Positions 22,561-33,115 of a stretch of DNA of 64,000 nucleotides are shown here, one piece after another. This stretch comes from Ichthyophis bannanicus (taxonomy: Eukaryota > Chordata > Amphibia > Gymnophiona > Ichthyophiidae). A program made the translations under genes and the position numbers. The stretch covers positions 588,463,574 to 588,527,573 of the forward strand of contig CM066036.1 in NCBI GenBank assembly GCA_033557465.1, given 5' to 3'. Positions within the stretch are counted from its first letter, which is position 1; each line of letters begins with the position of its first letter. Under the pieces are notes generated by a model. It ran no database searches, was not told the origin of the DNA, and was given only the letters and a program-made list of their open reading frames with translations.

Positions 22561-22600
22561 AGCCCCCTGATGAAGGCACCTGCCGAAACGCGTTGGGGTT
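22561..22600 (+). ncRNA. Hammerhead ribozyme motif (minimal type I) of the Penelope-like element
   Basis: The conserved core is CTGATGA (22567-22573) and GAAA (22585-22588). Stem II is GGC/GCC closed by ACCT. Stem I pairs AGCCCC (22561-22566) with GGGGTT (22595-22600). Stem III is the self-complementary ACGCGT (22588-22593), so cleavage would fall after T22594. Penelope-like elements are known to carry such minimal hammerheads with one- or two-pair stem III that work best as dimers. Here stem II has an extra unpaired A after the core. Confidence 0.75.
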
Positions 22601-22680
22601 GTTCATTAATAAAGTGCTAGTGACCTCTTATCCTGCTCGCTCTTTTGTTTGTTTTGTGCACCTTCTGTATACATTCTCGA

Positions 22681-22872
22681 GATATGCCATCATCCGGGTA
22701 TGTTTAGACTGGTAAGTGACATCTCCCCATTGGAGCCCCATATTGGTTTTCCCGCTGTCCGCCCAGGGATCCTCATCTGCATCCCTGAGTGGGCATCGCT
22801 AACATCAATATTCGGCTAAATTGGAGAGCCGTCACGCACAAGTCCCAACAAGACCCGGGATGATGGCATATC
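22681..22872. repeat. 20-bp inverted repeat flanking 150 bp
   Basis: GATATGCCATCATCCGGGT (22681-22699) faces ACCCGGGATGATGGCATATC (22853-22872), with a single inserted G. It lies just after the Penelope-like element and may be its terminal structure or part of the target. Confidence 0.7.
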
Positions 22873-23065
22873 TGGTGGACTGTATGCCCTACATGCATAA
22901 CGTAGCAGCATACAGCTGCGTACCTATTATAGGTGGTGTGCAGTGGCTAGTAACAACCAGTGTACAGTGGCTGGCAGGATACATAGCCTGACAGCAACAC
23001 TGTATGTGTATGTCGCGAGACCCGGATACACAGACATTAGCCTTGCGGATCAAAAAGGTATGAAA
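22873..23065. other. Short non-coding segment before the assembly gap
   Basis: CA/TG-rich background. Nothing recognised. Confidence 0.4.
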
Positions 23066-23565
23066 NNNNNNNNNNNNNNNNNNNNNNNNNNNNNNNNNNN
23101 NNNNNNNNNNNNNNNNNNNNNNNNNNNNNNNNNNNNNNNNNNNNNNNNNNNNNNNNNNNNNNNNNNNNNNNNNNNNNNNNNNNNNNNNNNNNNNNNNNNN
23201 NNNNNNNNNNNNNNNNNNNNNNNNNNNNNNNNNNNNNNNNNNNNNNNNNNNNNNNNNNNNNNNNNNNNNNNNNNNNNNNNNNNNNNNNNNNNNNNNNNNN
23301 NNNNNNNNNNNNNNNNNNNNNNNNNNNNNNNNNNNNNNNNNNNNNNNNNNNNNNNNNNNNNNNNNNNNNNNNNNNNNNNNNNNNNNNNNNNNNNNNNNNN
23401 NNNNNNNNNNNNNNNNNNNNNNNNNNNNNNNNNNNNNNNNNNNNNNNNNNNNNNNNNNNNNNNNNNNNNNNNNNNNNNNNNNNNNNNNNNNNNNNNNNNN
23501 NNNNNNNNNNNNNNNNNNNNNNNNNNNNNNNNNNNNNNNNNNNNNNNNNNNNNNNNNNNNNNNNN
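23066..23565. other. Assembly gap (500 N)
   Basis: Exactly 500 ambiguous bases, a conventional length for a gap of unknown size. It abuts a G-rich repeat that is hard to sequence, so the true repeat may extend into it. Confidence 0.98.
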
Positions 23566-25970
23566 GGAGGAGGTGGTGGAGGAGGGAGGAGTGGTGGTGG
23601 TGGAGGAGGAGGTGGAGTTGGAGAGCGGTAAGGAGGAGGAGGGGGGAGGTGGTGAGGGAGCAGGAGGTGGTGGGTTGGGAGGCGGAGAGGAGGGGGAGGA
23701 GGCGGAGGAGGAGGTGGTGGTGCGAGGAGGAGTAGGTGGAGGTGGTTGGGCGAGGAGGGGGAGGAGGAGGAGGAGGGAGGTGGAAATGGGGGTGGTGGGG
23801 CGAGAAGAGGAGGAGGAGGGGAGGAGTGAGTGGTGGTGGAGAGGATGGTGGAGTGGTGGAGAGGAAGGGTCAAGAGGAGGGAGGAAGAGGAGTGATGGAG
23901 GAGGTGATTGGTGGACGGTGGTGGTGGAGGGTAGGAGGAGGGTAGGAGTTGATGGTGGTGGGTGGAAGGAGGACGGAGGTGTTCGAAGTGGAGGTGGTGG
24001 TGGGGGGCGGAGAGGAGGAGGAGGAGGGTGTGGAGGAGGGGAGGAGGGAGGAAGTGTTGGTGGGGGGAAGGAGGAGGAGGATGGAGGACGGAGGCGGAGG
24101 AGGAGGTGGTGGGGTGCGTTTGGTGGAGGAGGAGGAGGGGGGGCTGGTTGGTGGTGGTGGTGGAGGAGGAGGAGGAGGAGGTGGTGGTGGCGGTGGAGGA
24201 GGCGGCGGAGGAGGCGGAGGGGTGGTGGTGGAGGAGGGGTGGTGGAAGCAGGCGGCGGGAGGGGAAGGATCGGCGGTGTTTGGTGGTGGAGGCGGTGGGT
24301 GGAGGAGGCGGCGGCGGGAAGGAGGAGGATGGTGGTGGTGGTGGAGGAGGCGGAGCGGGGAAGGAGGGAGGGAGGTGGGGTGGAGAAGGCGGCGGAGGCG
24401 GCGGCGACAGAGGCGGCGTGGTGGTGGTTGGGTGGTGGAGGAGTAGGAGGAGGAGGCGTGGAGGAGGCGGGTTGCGTGGATCGGTTGGTGGCGGATCAGG
24501 AGGACGGCAGGAGGAGGAGGTGGTGGTGTGGTGGCGGGAGGAGGAGGAGGCGGCGGAGCGTGGAGGAGGCGGTGGTTGAGGAGGAGCGGGCTCGCTGGTG
24601 GTGGGAGGTGGGGGGAGGAGGAGGTGGTGGTGGTGGAGGACCGTGGTGGGGGATGAGGTGGAGGAGGAGGAGGGGGAGGGGGTGCGGTGGTGGTTGAGGT
24701 GGTGGAGGTTGGCGGAAGGAGCGGTGGTGGGGATGGCGTGCGAGGCGGTGGAGGAGGAGGGCGGAGGAGGAGGTGGTGTTTGTGTTGGTGGAGGTGGAGG
24801 CTGGTGGAGAAGGAAGAGGAGGAGTGAGGAGCGGAGGTAGGAGGGGGTCCGGTGGTGGTGGTGGAAGGGGAGTGAGGAGGAGGAGGTGGTAGGTGGTGGT
24901 GGTGTGGAGGAGGCGGCGGCAGGAGGATGCTGGTGGTGGTGGTGGTGGAGGGGGTGGTTGGAGAGAGGGAGGAGGAAGGAGGGTGGTCGGTGGTGGTGGA
25001 GGAGGTTGGGTGGGGAGAGTGAGATGGTGGTGGAGGAGGAGGGGTGGTGGAGGTTGTGGTGGGGGGGTGAGGAGGAGGAGGAGGAGGTTCGGTCGTGGTG
25101 GAGGTGGGGGACGGGGAGGTGTGTGTTGGTGGTGGGGGTGCGTGGAGGAGGATGGTGGTGGAGGGAGAGGTTGGTGGCGGTAGTAGGGTGGAGGAGGAGG
25201 AGGAGGCGGTGGGTGGTGGCGGGCAGGAGGGGGGTGGTGGGCTGTGGTGGGTGGTGGTGGAGGAGGAGGATGATATGGTGGTGCTGGCTGGTGGATGTGG
25301 CGGAGTGCAGGAGGGAAGGCGGTACGTGGTGGTGCGTGGGTTTGGCGCCGCACGGCACCAGAGTGTGGGTCGAGGAGGAGGAGGAGGAGGAGGTAGTGTC
25401 GGGTGCGGTGCGTGGTGTGGGAGGCGGAGAGGAGGAGGAGGATGCGTGGTGGTGGTGGTGGTGGTCGGTGGCGCGGCGGCAGGTAGGAGGTGAGATGGAG
25501 GGGGTGGTGGTGGCTGGTGGAAGAGTAGGAGGAGGAGGTTGTGGAGGCGGTGGTGGTTGGTGTGGTGCGAGCAGAGGGAGGTGGAATGGTGGTGGTGGTG
25601 GGGGAGGTGGAGGAGGATGGGGAGGAGGACGGTGGTCGGTGGTGGTGGTCGCGTGGTGGTGCGGAGGAGGAGGAGGAGGTGGTGCGTGGCAGGAGGAGGA
25701 GGAGCGAGGTGCGTCGGTGGTGGTGGGTGGCAGGAGGTGGGGTGGAGGTGGTGAGGAGGATGGTGGTGGAGGTGGGTTGGTGGGTGGAGGTGGCGTGGTG
25801 GTGGGGCGAGGAGGAGGTGGGTGGGAGGGGGGGGGAGAGGAGGGAGGAGGAACGGTGGAGGGTTGTTAGGTGGTGGAGGAGGTGGTGGTGGTGGAGGTGG
25901 CGTAGGTGGTGTTGGAGGTGGCGGTGGTGGTGGAGGTGGCGGAGGTTATGGTGGTGGTGGATGTGGACCC
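23566..25970 (+). repeat. GGA/GGT compound trinucleotide array, about 2.4 kb
   Basis: Nearly all triplets are GGA, GGT, GCG or one-base derivatives, with almost no C and no A/T runs. It ends abruptly at about 25965. The Gly/Arg/Trp/Val-only and Pro/His/Ser-only translations are artefacts of the repeat. Clustered G runs give strong G-quadruplex potential. Irregularity between copies could be real decay or consensus error beside the gap. Confidence 0.9.
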
Positions 25971-27289
25971 TTTGGCAGATTTAGTCATATAACACCCATA
26001 CGGAGTCCCTATAGATCAGGACGTACCCACACCAACACATCCGAAATCCCTGTGATGGTGGCGACCATCCACCTCAATGCATCTGGGGTACAGTCAGCTT
26101 ACAGGGAGGCCCCAGCAGTTCTGTACACATCCATTGGGCAATAGGGGACAGACAGTAGGACTGGAGATGTTCAGCTGGCCCCCACCACTATCGGTCTTTC
26201 CCAAACAGCAAGCACAGGGAGGGGAGGGGTCTCCATCTGCTGCACCCTGCAAGGTGTTTGAGCAATACACATAGACAATGCATGCAGTCTGCTAGCTAGT
26301 CCATAGTACTGGGGGTGAGGTGTTCACTCCAAACCTGGGATGTGAACACACTCACCGAGTAGATAGGTCAGTGATTGGGCCCCCAGAAAGGGAACCCATA
26401 TATATCACCTCATGGCAAAACTATATAGCACTATGGGGGCACCTAGCCATGCCATGGTCACTGTCCAGTCATGGTGAGGGTGCCTCCCAGCGGGACAATA
26501 TGTGGCCACCTTGTCCCTGCAGGTGGTGGCTGGGCACTACACTGTCTCAGCCATTGCCCTATGCCGTGTGCTGCTGCATCCTGGCCAGGCCACCCTGTCC
26601 AGGCTATACCCACAATACCTTGATCCTCATTATGCACATTGGCAGACTAACACTCTGAACACTGCAAGCAGTGTGATCAGCATAAGGTGTTAGCATCCAC
26701 CACACATTGGATGGACAGAGACACTCTCTCACACCTGTGGTAGCATTGTGCCAATGTAGAAGCATTTTGCAGCCCTTCCCACCTCACCAGGCCTGGTTAC
26801 AGCATAAACATGGCTATGTTACGCAGCACTGTTGGGGTCACTCCACAGGGTGCAGGACACTTCTGGACAACAGACCTGCTACACGCTCCACAGACATCGT
26901 GGAGGTTGCTGTGCTACTGATCAAGGGGCAGTTTGTACCTAACTTAGGATTATCTATCAGCCATTGTTCATAGCAACCTTTTTATATGTGTTTACCTTAT
27001 CCCCGGTTTTAGGGTGGCATTGCTAAGGTATGCAGGCGCTAGTATTGGGGGCGCCACGCAGGGCCCAACATTCTGCCTCTCCAGGAAGCTTTGGGAAATG
27101 GCGCCTGTGGGTGCAGGTGTGTCCGGCCCTGTTGGCCGCTGCTCTCAGGCAGAGCCTCCCAACACCAGCCCTAGTGGGCCAAACACTGTTCGGGTTTCCA
27201 TGCTGTCCCTAATGAATATGCATGAGATACATCTGCATACCATGTGGGCGGTACAGTTTCATGCAGCACAGACATCTTTATTCGGGACT
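25971..27289. other. Non-coding CA/TG-rich DNA, no gene
   Basis: Same texture as 1-3.7 kb. Only short, overlapping, featureless frames. Confidence 0.5.
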
Positions 27290-27495
27290 GCATGGGTCAC
27301 GATTACTGTTTGGCCCTCCAGGGCCTCATTTGGGGGACTCAGGTGTAGGTGATGCGCATGCTTATGATGTCTACGCTCTGTAGGGCAAGATATGGGCCTC
27401 TGCAGCATGTTTGTGTTCTCTGCACTGGAGGTCCACTTTTGACTGCCACAGCTTAGTGGTGGGTAAAATATGGGGCCTGGAATGTCAGGCCCTCA

Positions 27496-27556
27496 GCTGG
27501 GATTTGAACCTGTGACTTTCTGCTCTTGAGCACACTGCCTGTGTGTACTGCACCAC
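27496..27556 (-). repeat. tRNA-like SINE head, unit 1
   Basis: On the minus strand an A-box-like TGGTGCAGTAC (27545-27555) and an exact B box GGTTCAAATCC (27500-27510) stand at tRNA spacing. The anticodon arm is not a convincing stem, so a pol III-type SINE head or tRNA relic is more likely than a functional tRNA. Confidence 0.6.
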
Positions 27557-27952
27557 AATGTGGCCACAGAGATGTTTTCCTCCCTGGAGATGCCATGACG
27601 GTTGGCCAGGCAATGTACATCTGTTGCACTGCACGGCACCCACCTGAACAGGGCTCGGGCACGTTCCGCTTTGGCCAGCGGGCAATGGTCCCTCCTCCAC
27701 CCGTACCCCTGCGATGCCATGTTGACATGTTCCTATTTTGGGGACAGCGTGCGCCCTGTGTGATTTATGGCCCTCCAGGGCTGCATTTGGGGGACTCAGG
27801 TGTAGGTGATGCGCATGCTTATGATGTCAACGCTCTGTAGGGCAAAATATGGGCCTTTGCAGCATGTTTGTGTTCTCTGCACTGGAGGTCCGCTTTTGAC
27901 TGCCACGGCTTAGTGGTGGGTAAAATATGGGGCCTTGAATGTCTGGCCCTCA

Positions 27953-28013
27953 GCTGGGATTTGAACCTGTGACCTTCTGCTCTTGAGTGCACTGCCTGTG
28001 TGTACTGCACCAC
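27953..28013 (-). repeat. tRNA-like SINE head, unit 2
   Basis: This is the second copy of the element in unit 1, with A-box-like TGGTGCAGTAC at 28002-28012 and B box GGTTCAAATCC at 27957-27967. Conservation of both boxes between the diverged units is notable. Confidence 0.6.
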
Positions 28014-28200
28014 AATGTGGCCACAGAGGTGCTTTCTTCTCCGGCGATGCCATGACTGTTCGTCAGACAGGGCCTGTGTTCTGCAGTGCATGGCACCCAC
28101 CTATACAGGGCTGGGCCATGGTCCGCTGTGCGCAGCTGCCACTTCACCCTCCCCCACCCTCGGCCACCCTGCCGACATGCCCTTCTGCTGGTGGTGCTGG

Positions 28201-28884
28201 TGGAGCACAGTGTCCAGCCGTCCAGTGTGCGAGTAGGCAACTGCCTATGGTGCGGGTTCTGGGGTGAGGGTGGCTGCAAAGATGTCTGCCCTTCCCCCCA
28301 ACACCGCCTGCCAATGTTGGTACTATCCCCTGTAACACTGTGGGGGGTGAACTCGTGCCCATGCTGGACCCTCATCATTTGCTGTCTGGCTGCTCTACTG
28401 TTTCAGCATTCCTATGGCTCACCTAGGCATCACCCTGATCTGCACTGTGGCCCAGCTGCACCACAGCATGTGCCGCCTGCGGCCCTCTGTGTCCCCTTTC
28501 CCAGCATCTGTCCAGTTGCCCATTCCGACATGCCCGCCCTGCTGTTGTGGGACATGTGCCCCGCCACAGGGAGCCTGTCCAATGGAGAGGGACACCTGCA
28601 CAGCACAATATCCCTGTGGGATCATTCAGCCTGTATGGGGATGGTGCGTGGACCCTTCCGCATTTCATATATTTCTTTTTGGGTGCTTTCTTGGGGGTGT
28701 TTTTGCTGTTTCCCATTACGATCACTCTTACCAAGCTTGGTTATGTTTTTTCTATATTTTGTTGGGGTCCTTTTCACTGTTTCTTTAACCCTTCTGTTCC
28801 ATGCACATGTATCACACTTATCACTGTTTTTGTAGGTTCCCTGGTTTTGCTGTACATTGCTGACAGAAATGGTTTCTCTTCCCT
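28201..28884. other. Non-coding, no gene recognised
   Basis: Several overlapping frames exist. One on the minus strand begins with a Lys-rich MGNSKNTPKKAPKKKY (about 28660-28715), but no domain follows. Confidence 0.4.
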
Positions 28885-29193
28885 TTAAATATTTTCTAAC
28901 GCCAGGGTTTCACTGGCGCTAGTTTTGTGACTCAGATTTCACAGCGTTAGTGTGCGGGGAGCCTCTCCCCTCCCACTCTCCGCCCACTGACCCCTTCTCT
29001 CCGCCCCTGGGGAGCCTTCCTCCGCCCTCCGGGGGCCTTTCCCTGCCTTCAGTGCTCGTTTGCGCCGCAGCGCGCGTTATCGCGCGATATGGTACCTGTG
29101 CACCTTAGAACGCGCCGTCATCACGCGATAAGGTACCTTATCACGCGATAACGTCGCAAAGCGCACTTTAAGACGGTTTAGTAAACATACCCC
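28885..29193 (-). mobile_element. Terminus of a PIF/Harbinger-like element
   Basis: Read on the minus strand the end is GGGGTATGTTTACTAAACC, a form typical of Harbinger ends in this genome. It is followed by CpG-rich repeats: TCACGCGATA at 29121-29130 and 29141-29150 around the palindrome AAGGTACCTT, and a related CGCGCGATATGGTACC at 29081-29096. A TTA follows at 29194-29196, the 3-bp target of Harbinger. The matching left end is not in the window. Confidence 0.55.
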
Positions 29194-29196
29194 TTA

Positions 29197-30519
29197 GTGT
29201 TGAGACCTTTAAAAAAGCCCTTTCTCCAGTGATGATGATCAAGGTAAATAGTATGGGGGGCATTCTGTTGAGTGAATAGTGGAGTTGGACGTACAGGCTT
29301 GATGTCCAACTCGTGCTGAGCTCCGGAACCCAATTCCATCGCCAGTGCTCCCCACAGGTACACAGCATTTGTGGGGAACGCTAGATGTTGGGGGGAGGGA
29401 GCGTTGCAGAGGCGGAGCAGGGGTGTGGCCAGCCACCAGGACCTACAAGGCCTATTCAGGACAGGCCCCTGTTTGTTCCCCGGCAGCAGGCTGCATGTCT
29501 GACTTATTGCACGCTGACGGTGGAATACGTCCCGGGGTCTCCACCAAACGAGCACCGCCCACCCTCGTCCACCATGCCACTAACCGTGCTGTGCACCTGC
29601 AGCCACAATCCGGGCCATGGGGGCCTCTGGTCTGCTCAGACAGTGGTCTACAGGTGACAATGCAGCGCATGGCATTCCGAGCTGTCATTTAGATGGCTCG
29701 TTGCCATGGTGCCAGGACACCACTGCTCCCTCGCACCAGCAGTGGCGTTCTGGCATAGGAAACGGCAGCTTCTCGTATGCTGATCTTATCGGCATACAGG
29801 GCACGCACAGACATCTATGTCCCTGATTCTGCCATCATGAGTACGTCCAGGCCCCACGGCGGCAGACTCAGATCTATCTCAGTCCTGGGTAAGTTTTGTG
29901 CAGGAACAGTGGCTGGCTGTGCGGAAAGAAATCGGCCTCCATGTGTACATATCTATGTATTTAACTTTGTTATTATAAAGGCATCTGTTATCCACAACAG
30001 GTCTGCTGGCTAATGTATTGTATGCTGAACCATCTCTACACTGCTCAGAAATGTTTGGTTGTTGGTCATTAAGAAAAAATGAACAAAGATTTTAACAAAG
30101 GTATTTTCTTAAGGCAGTTTTACTTAAGTGCACTAACTGTTTATGCGGGTAAATTAGCATGGACGTACACTGTTACTATACTTGCATGACATCATGTGCT
30201 AATTCCTGCGTTAACTACACATTGCATCTCCTCTCATGAATATTCAAATTTTCCTTGGAGAACTCTATGCACATCATAGCCAGCCTTATCTATCAGTGTA
30301 AAAATGTGCTTCCAATCTCCTTACATTCCCAAATTCATTTAGAAACTCTCATAATATCTAGAGTAATGGTTTATTTATAGTTAAGCAGATTAAACCTCTT
30401 ATTCTGCTTCTATTTAGCATTTCTGCTCCTAATACTAGCTAGAAGATATCAACAGGAAAAAAAATTATTTTAAACAATATGGGCCTGATATTCATTTGTG
30501 ATAGCTATGCACCTCTTAT
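29197..30519. other. Non-coding; GC-rich 29.3-29.9 kb, then AT-rich
   Basis: A GC-rich stretch (29330-29900) has frames of about 100 codons on both strands, but I recognise no domain. A donor-like GTAAGT follows at about 29891. From 30000 onward the sequence becomes AT-rich background. Confidence 0.4.
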
Positions 30520-30745
30520 TTAACAGGTTTTTAATATACTGCTTTATCATTTCAATCAAAGTGGTTTACATTGTAACTTAAACTTGGTAATGTACATTAA
30601 ATGGGGATATTGATAACTTGGACTTTTCTGAGGTAACGGAGGGTTAAGTGACTTGCCCAAGGCGGGCTAGTGGGAATTGAACCTTGGTCTCTGGGCTCCC
30701 AAGCCAGTGCTCTAACCGTTAGGCTACTCCTCTACTCTACCTCTA
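30520..30745 (-). repeat. tRNA-derived SINE with LINE-like tail
   Basis: On the minus strand the head has TAGCCTAACGGTTAGAGC (A box) and GGTTCAATTCCC (B box). The body has CTTGGGCAAGTCACTTAACC, and the tail ends in the complement of ATACTGCTTTATC...AAAGTGGTTTACA. The tail matches that of the L2-like LINE at 47.16 kb, so the SINE probably uses that LINE's machinery. Confidence 0.8.
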
Positions 30746-31214
30746 AAGGGCATAGCCATCGCTGACAAACTTTAACCCCGGATATTCAATCTGAGGCCAT
30801 ATCCTGCCACCAGCATTGAATATCTGGGGTCACCACATACAGCGCAGAAGCTAACTCTGCCGTGTCAATATCACTGGTCAACACTGAAATCGTTACTGAC
30901 TTTAAAAGGCCCTAATCTGTAGTATCTTGGTGAGCTGAACACAAATATAACATTAAAAGAATTGTATTAGCTCTCGTTCTGAAGATATTGCATGTAGTTC
31001 ATTTTTGACGTTTCACTGTGTAAATTTATCCAGTAGGGCATCAACAACATCCCAAATATGCCGTGAATGATGTAATATTGCATCACATTGCATAATACCA
31101 GCATGCACACATCATCCAGAGTTGATTGCATCATCTTCTGATGCAATGCAATACTACTGATGTCAACAGTGTACTATACACAGTCGGAAAGGAAAGTAAT
31201 CTGGTATTCTGTTC
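30746..31214. other. Old dispersed repeat, no gene
   Basis: Contains 'GGATATTCAATCTGAGG ... TTGAATATCTGGGG', a motif style also seen at 32.4, 38.9 and 41.9 kb. This suggests a non-autonomous repeat family that is common in this genome. Confidence 0.4.
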
Positions 31215-32164
31215 CGATATTGAAAGGTCACTCATGACCCACAAGACTGGAGACTATTTATAGATTCTTTGAAACCGAGTCTGAAGGCTGTGCTTTTGAA
31301 CAATGGAAACCATCTTCCATGTATTCCAGTAGCACATGCCGTTCACATGAAAGAGACATACGATAACTTAACGCATGTACTGACTTCCATTAACTATAAC
31401 AAGTACAGCTGGCACCTCTATGGTGACTTGAAGGTTGTTGCCCTTTTAATGGGACTGCAGCAGGGATAAATAAAATACATGTGTTTCATATGTGAGTGGG
31501 ATAGCCGAGCAAGGGATTGGCACTACTTGCGGAAGGAATGGAATTGCAGACAAAATGTAACAGTTGGAGAGAAGAATATCCAGCACCCAGCTCTGGTTGA
31601 GGCTCACAAAATCCTGCTACCACCCCTTCACATCAAACTAGATTTGATGAAAAACTTCGTGAAGGCCATGGACCGCACTTCGCCAGCTTTCCGATACCTG
31701 CATGAAAGGTTCCCTTGACTCAGCGAAGCAAAGATTAAAGAGGGGGTTTTGTGGGTCCTCAGATTCGAGAGCTCTTCAAAGATGACCGGTTCAACAACTT
31801 GCTGCAGGGTGATGCGAAACAAGCATGGAATGCTTTTCGCCTAGTGTCAACAAACTTTCTCGGGAATGTTAGGGCAGAAAACTACAAGGAAGTAGTAGAA
31901 GACATGCTGATGCAGTATCAGAAACTTGTCTGCAATATGTCTCTAAAGATCCATTCCCTCGATTCCCATCTCGATTTCTTTCCTGACAACTGTGGTATGG
32001 TTAGTAATGAACAGGGCGAACGTTTTCACCAGGATATCGCAACGATGGAGCAAAGATACCAGGGAAAATAGTCCACTACAATGCTGGCTGACTACTGCTG
32101 GACAGTCCCCAGAGAAGCTCCTGAACAGCTGTACAAGAGACAGGCGAAAAAATCTAAGAAGTAG
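31215..32164 (+). pseudogene. Decayed transposon-associated protein of a widespread uncharacterised family
   Basis: Conserved blocks appear in order: RLFIDSLKPSLKAVLL, GDLKVVALLMGLQ, CFICEWDSR, LPPLHIKL.LMKNFVKAMD, SNEQGERFHQDIATMEQRYQG, then LADYCW. I recognise this series from a multi-copy protein family found in insects, cnidarians and vertebrates, usually annotated as uncharacterised and probably transposon-borne; I cannot name its superfamily. The copy is dead. In-frame stops fall near 31467, 31717 and 32069, a frameshift lies at about 31720-31750, and an earlier N-terminal region is missing. The final frame ends at 32164 in a Lys-rich tail. Confidence 0.7.
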
Positions 32165-32779
32165 TCTATGACTTGGTTTTTTACAGGTATTAACCGAAGG
32201 CCTATTATATTTACTATTGACATACATTTCGTGATGTAAACATTAATTCTTGTAGATTACAGAAAAACTAGAGCCAACTTTGCAATTTCACTTTCATATT
32301 CATGTTTAGCATATAAAAATTGATAAGAAATGACTATTTTTATTTCAGTAACATGACTTTTGTAGGGATTTGTTGACCAGTGTATTCAGTCACTCCCTGG
32401 TTAGCTCCGTCAGTGATAATCAGGCAGCGGCTGAAAACTGTTGCTATATGGTTATCCCTGGGTACCGCCCCTGACTTGCCCCGATGCTAAGCCGCTGAAT
32501 ATCCCTTTTAGAGGCATTTACACAGTTTACAGCTCTGTGAATCGTGTAAATGCCTTTGAATAATTGGGCCCTATATGTTTATGTTGATTGTTTATGTTTA
32601 CTGTGAGTCAGTGGTGGACTGATGCTACCCTTGTCCCCGGCACTCTGGGAAGGCATGAGCAAAATAATATGTTTTGAGAGTTTTTTTTTAAACTTCCTAA
32701 AGTTGGACTCATGGCATAAGTGATCCGGTATGGAGTTTCAAAGGTAAGGGGCAAGAAAGTAAAAAAGCTGAACGACATA
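32165..32779. other. Non-coding, old repeats
   Basis: A segment at about 32385-32565 belongs to the 'ggatattcagc' type repeat family noted near 30.8 kb. Nothing coding. Confidence 0.4.
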
Positions 32780-33115
32780 TGGATTCTAAGTGTGTGCGAG
32801 TGATAGAGGGAAGCGCTAATACGTTAAAGGTCTGAGACCATAAGGTCCACATGGTTCAGTAAGAGACCAGAAGGGATGATAAGTACAATGGGAGACCAGT
32901 GTAGTAGGATTTATGAGTAAGTGTAAGGATTTTGAAATTAAATCGATAAATGAAAAGTAGCCAATGGTTCTGATGGGCCAAGGGAGTGACGTGGTCACAT
33001 TTCGCTGCATTTGTCAATAAACAGATTGCTGTATGTTGAATCAATTGCAGTTTTTTCAGTAGTGATATTTGAAGGCTGCAGTAGGTGACATTGGAGTGAT
33101 ATAAACAGTGCATGG
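32780..33115 (-). pseudogene. L2-like LINE ORF2 C-terminal fragment
   Basis: On the minus strand LLKKLQLIQHTAICLLTNAAKCDHVTPL is followed by HWLLFIYRFNFKILTLTHK and PLYLSSLL. This is the conserved region after the RT domain of L2/Jockey LINEs. Two overlapping frames are needed, so at least one frameshift is present. The RT active site is not included. Confidence 0.7.

Larger units (their letters stand above)
16761..22680 (+). mobile_element. Penelope-like retroelement, about 5.9 kb
   Basis: The element comprises a reverse transcriptase/GIY-YIG frame (16769-19581), a pyrimidine tract, a long AT-rich 3' region and a hammerhead-type motif at 22561-22600 near the 3' end. The sequence on both sides is the CA-rich background, so the element looks inserted. 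Exact ends are unresolved. A 13-base match TTGTGCACCTTCT at 16773-16785 and 22654-22666 may mark a partial terminal repeat. Confidence 0.75.
27290..28200. repeat. Two-unit tandem duplication, period 457 bp
   Basis: The two units align at an offset of exactly 457 bases across most of their length (for example GGATTTGAACC at 27500 and 27957), with scattered substitutions. Similarity fades at both ends. Each unit contains one tRNA-like segment on the minus strand. Confidence 0.85.

Noticed and set aside
22943..25869. Frames of 584 and 773 codons and several Gly/Val/Trp-rich frames
   Set aside because: They run through 500 N and a GGA/GGT array, so the translations are repeat artefacts.
27496..28013. 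Two functional tRNA genes
   Set aside because: Only the A- and B-box words fit. The acceptor and anticodon stems do not pair convincingly, so SINE heads or relics are more likely.
29178..29555. 125-codon minus-strand frame overlapping the Harbinger terminus
   Set aside because: It reads through the terminal repeat, has no domain and overlaps other frames.
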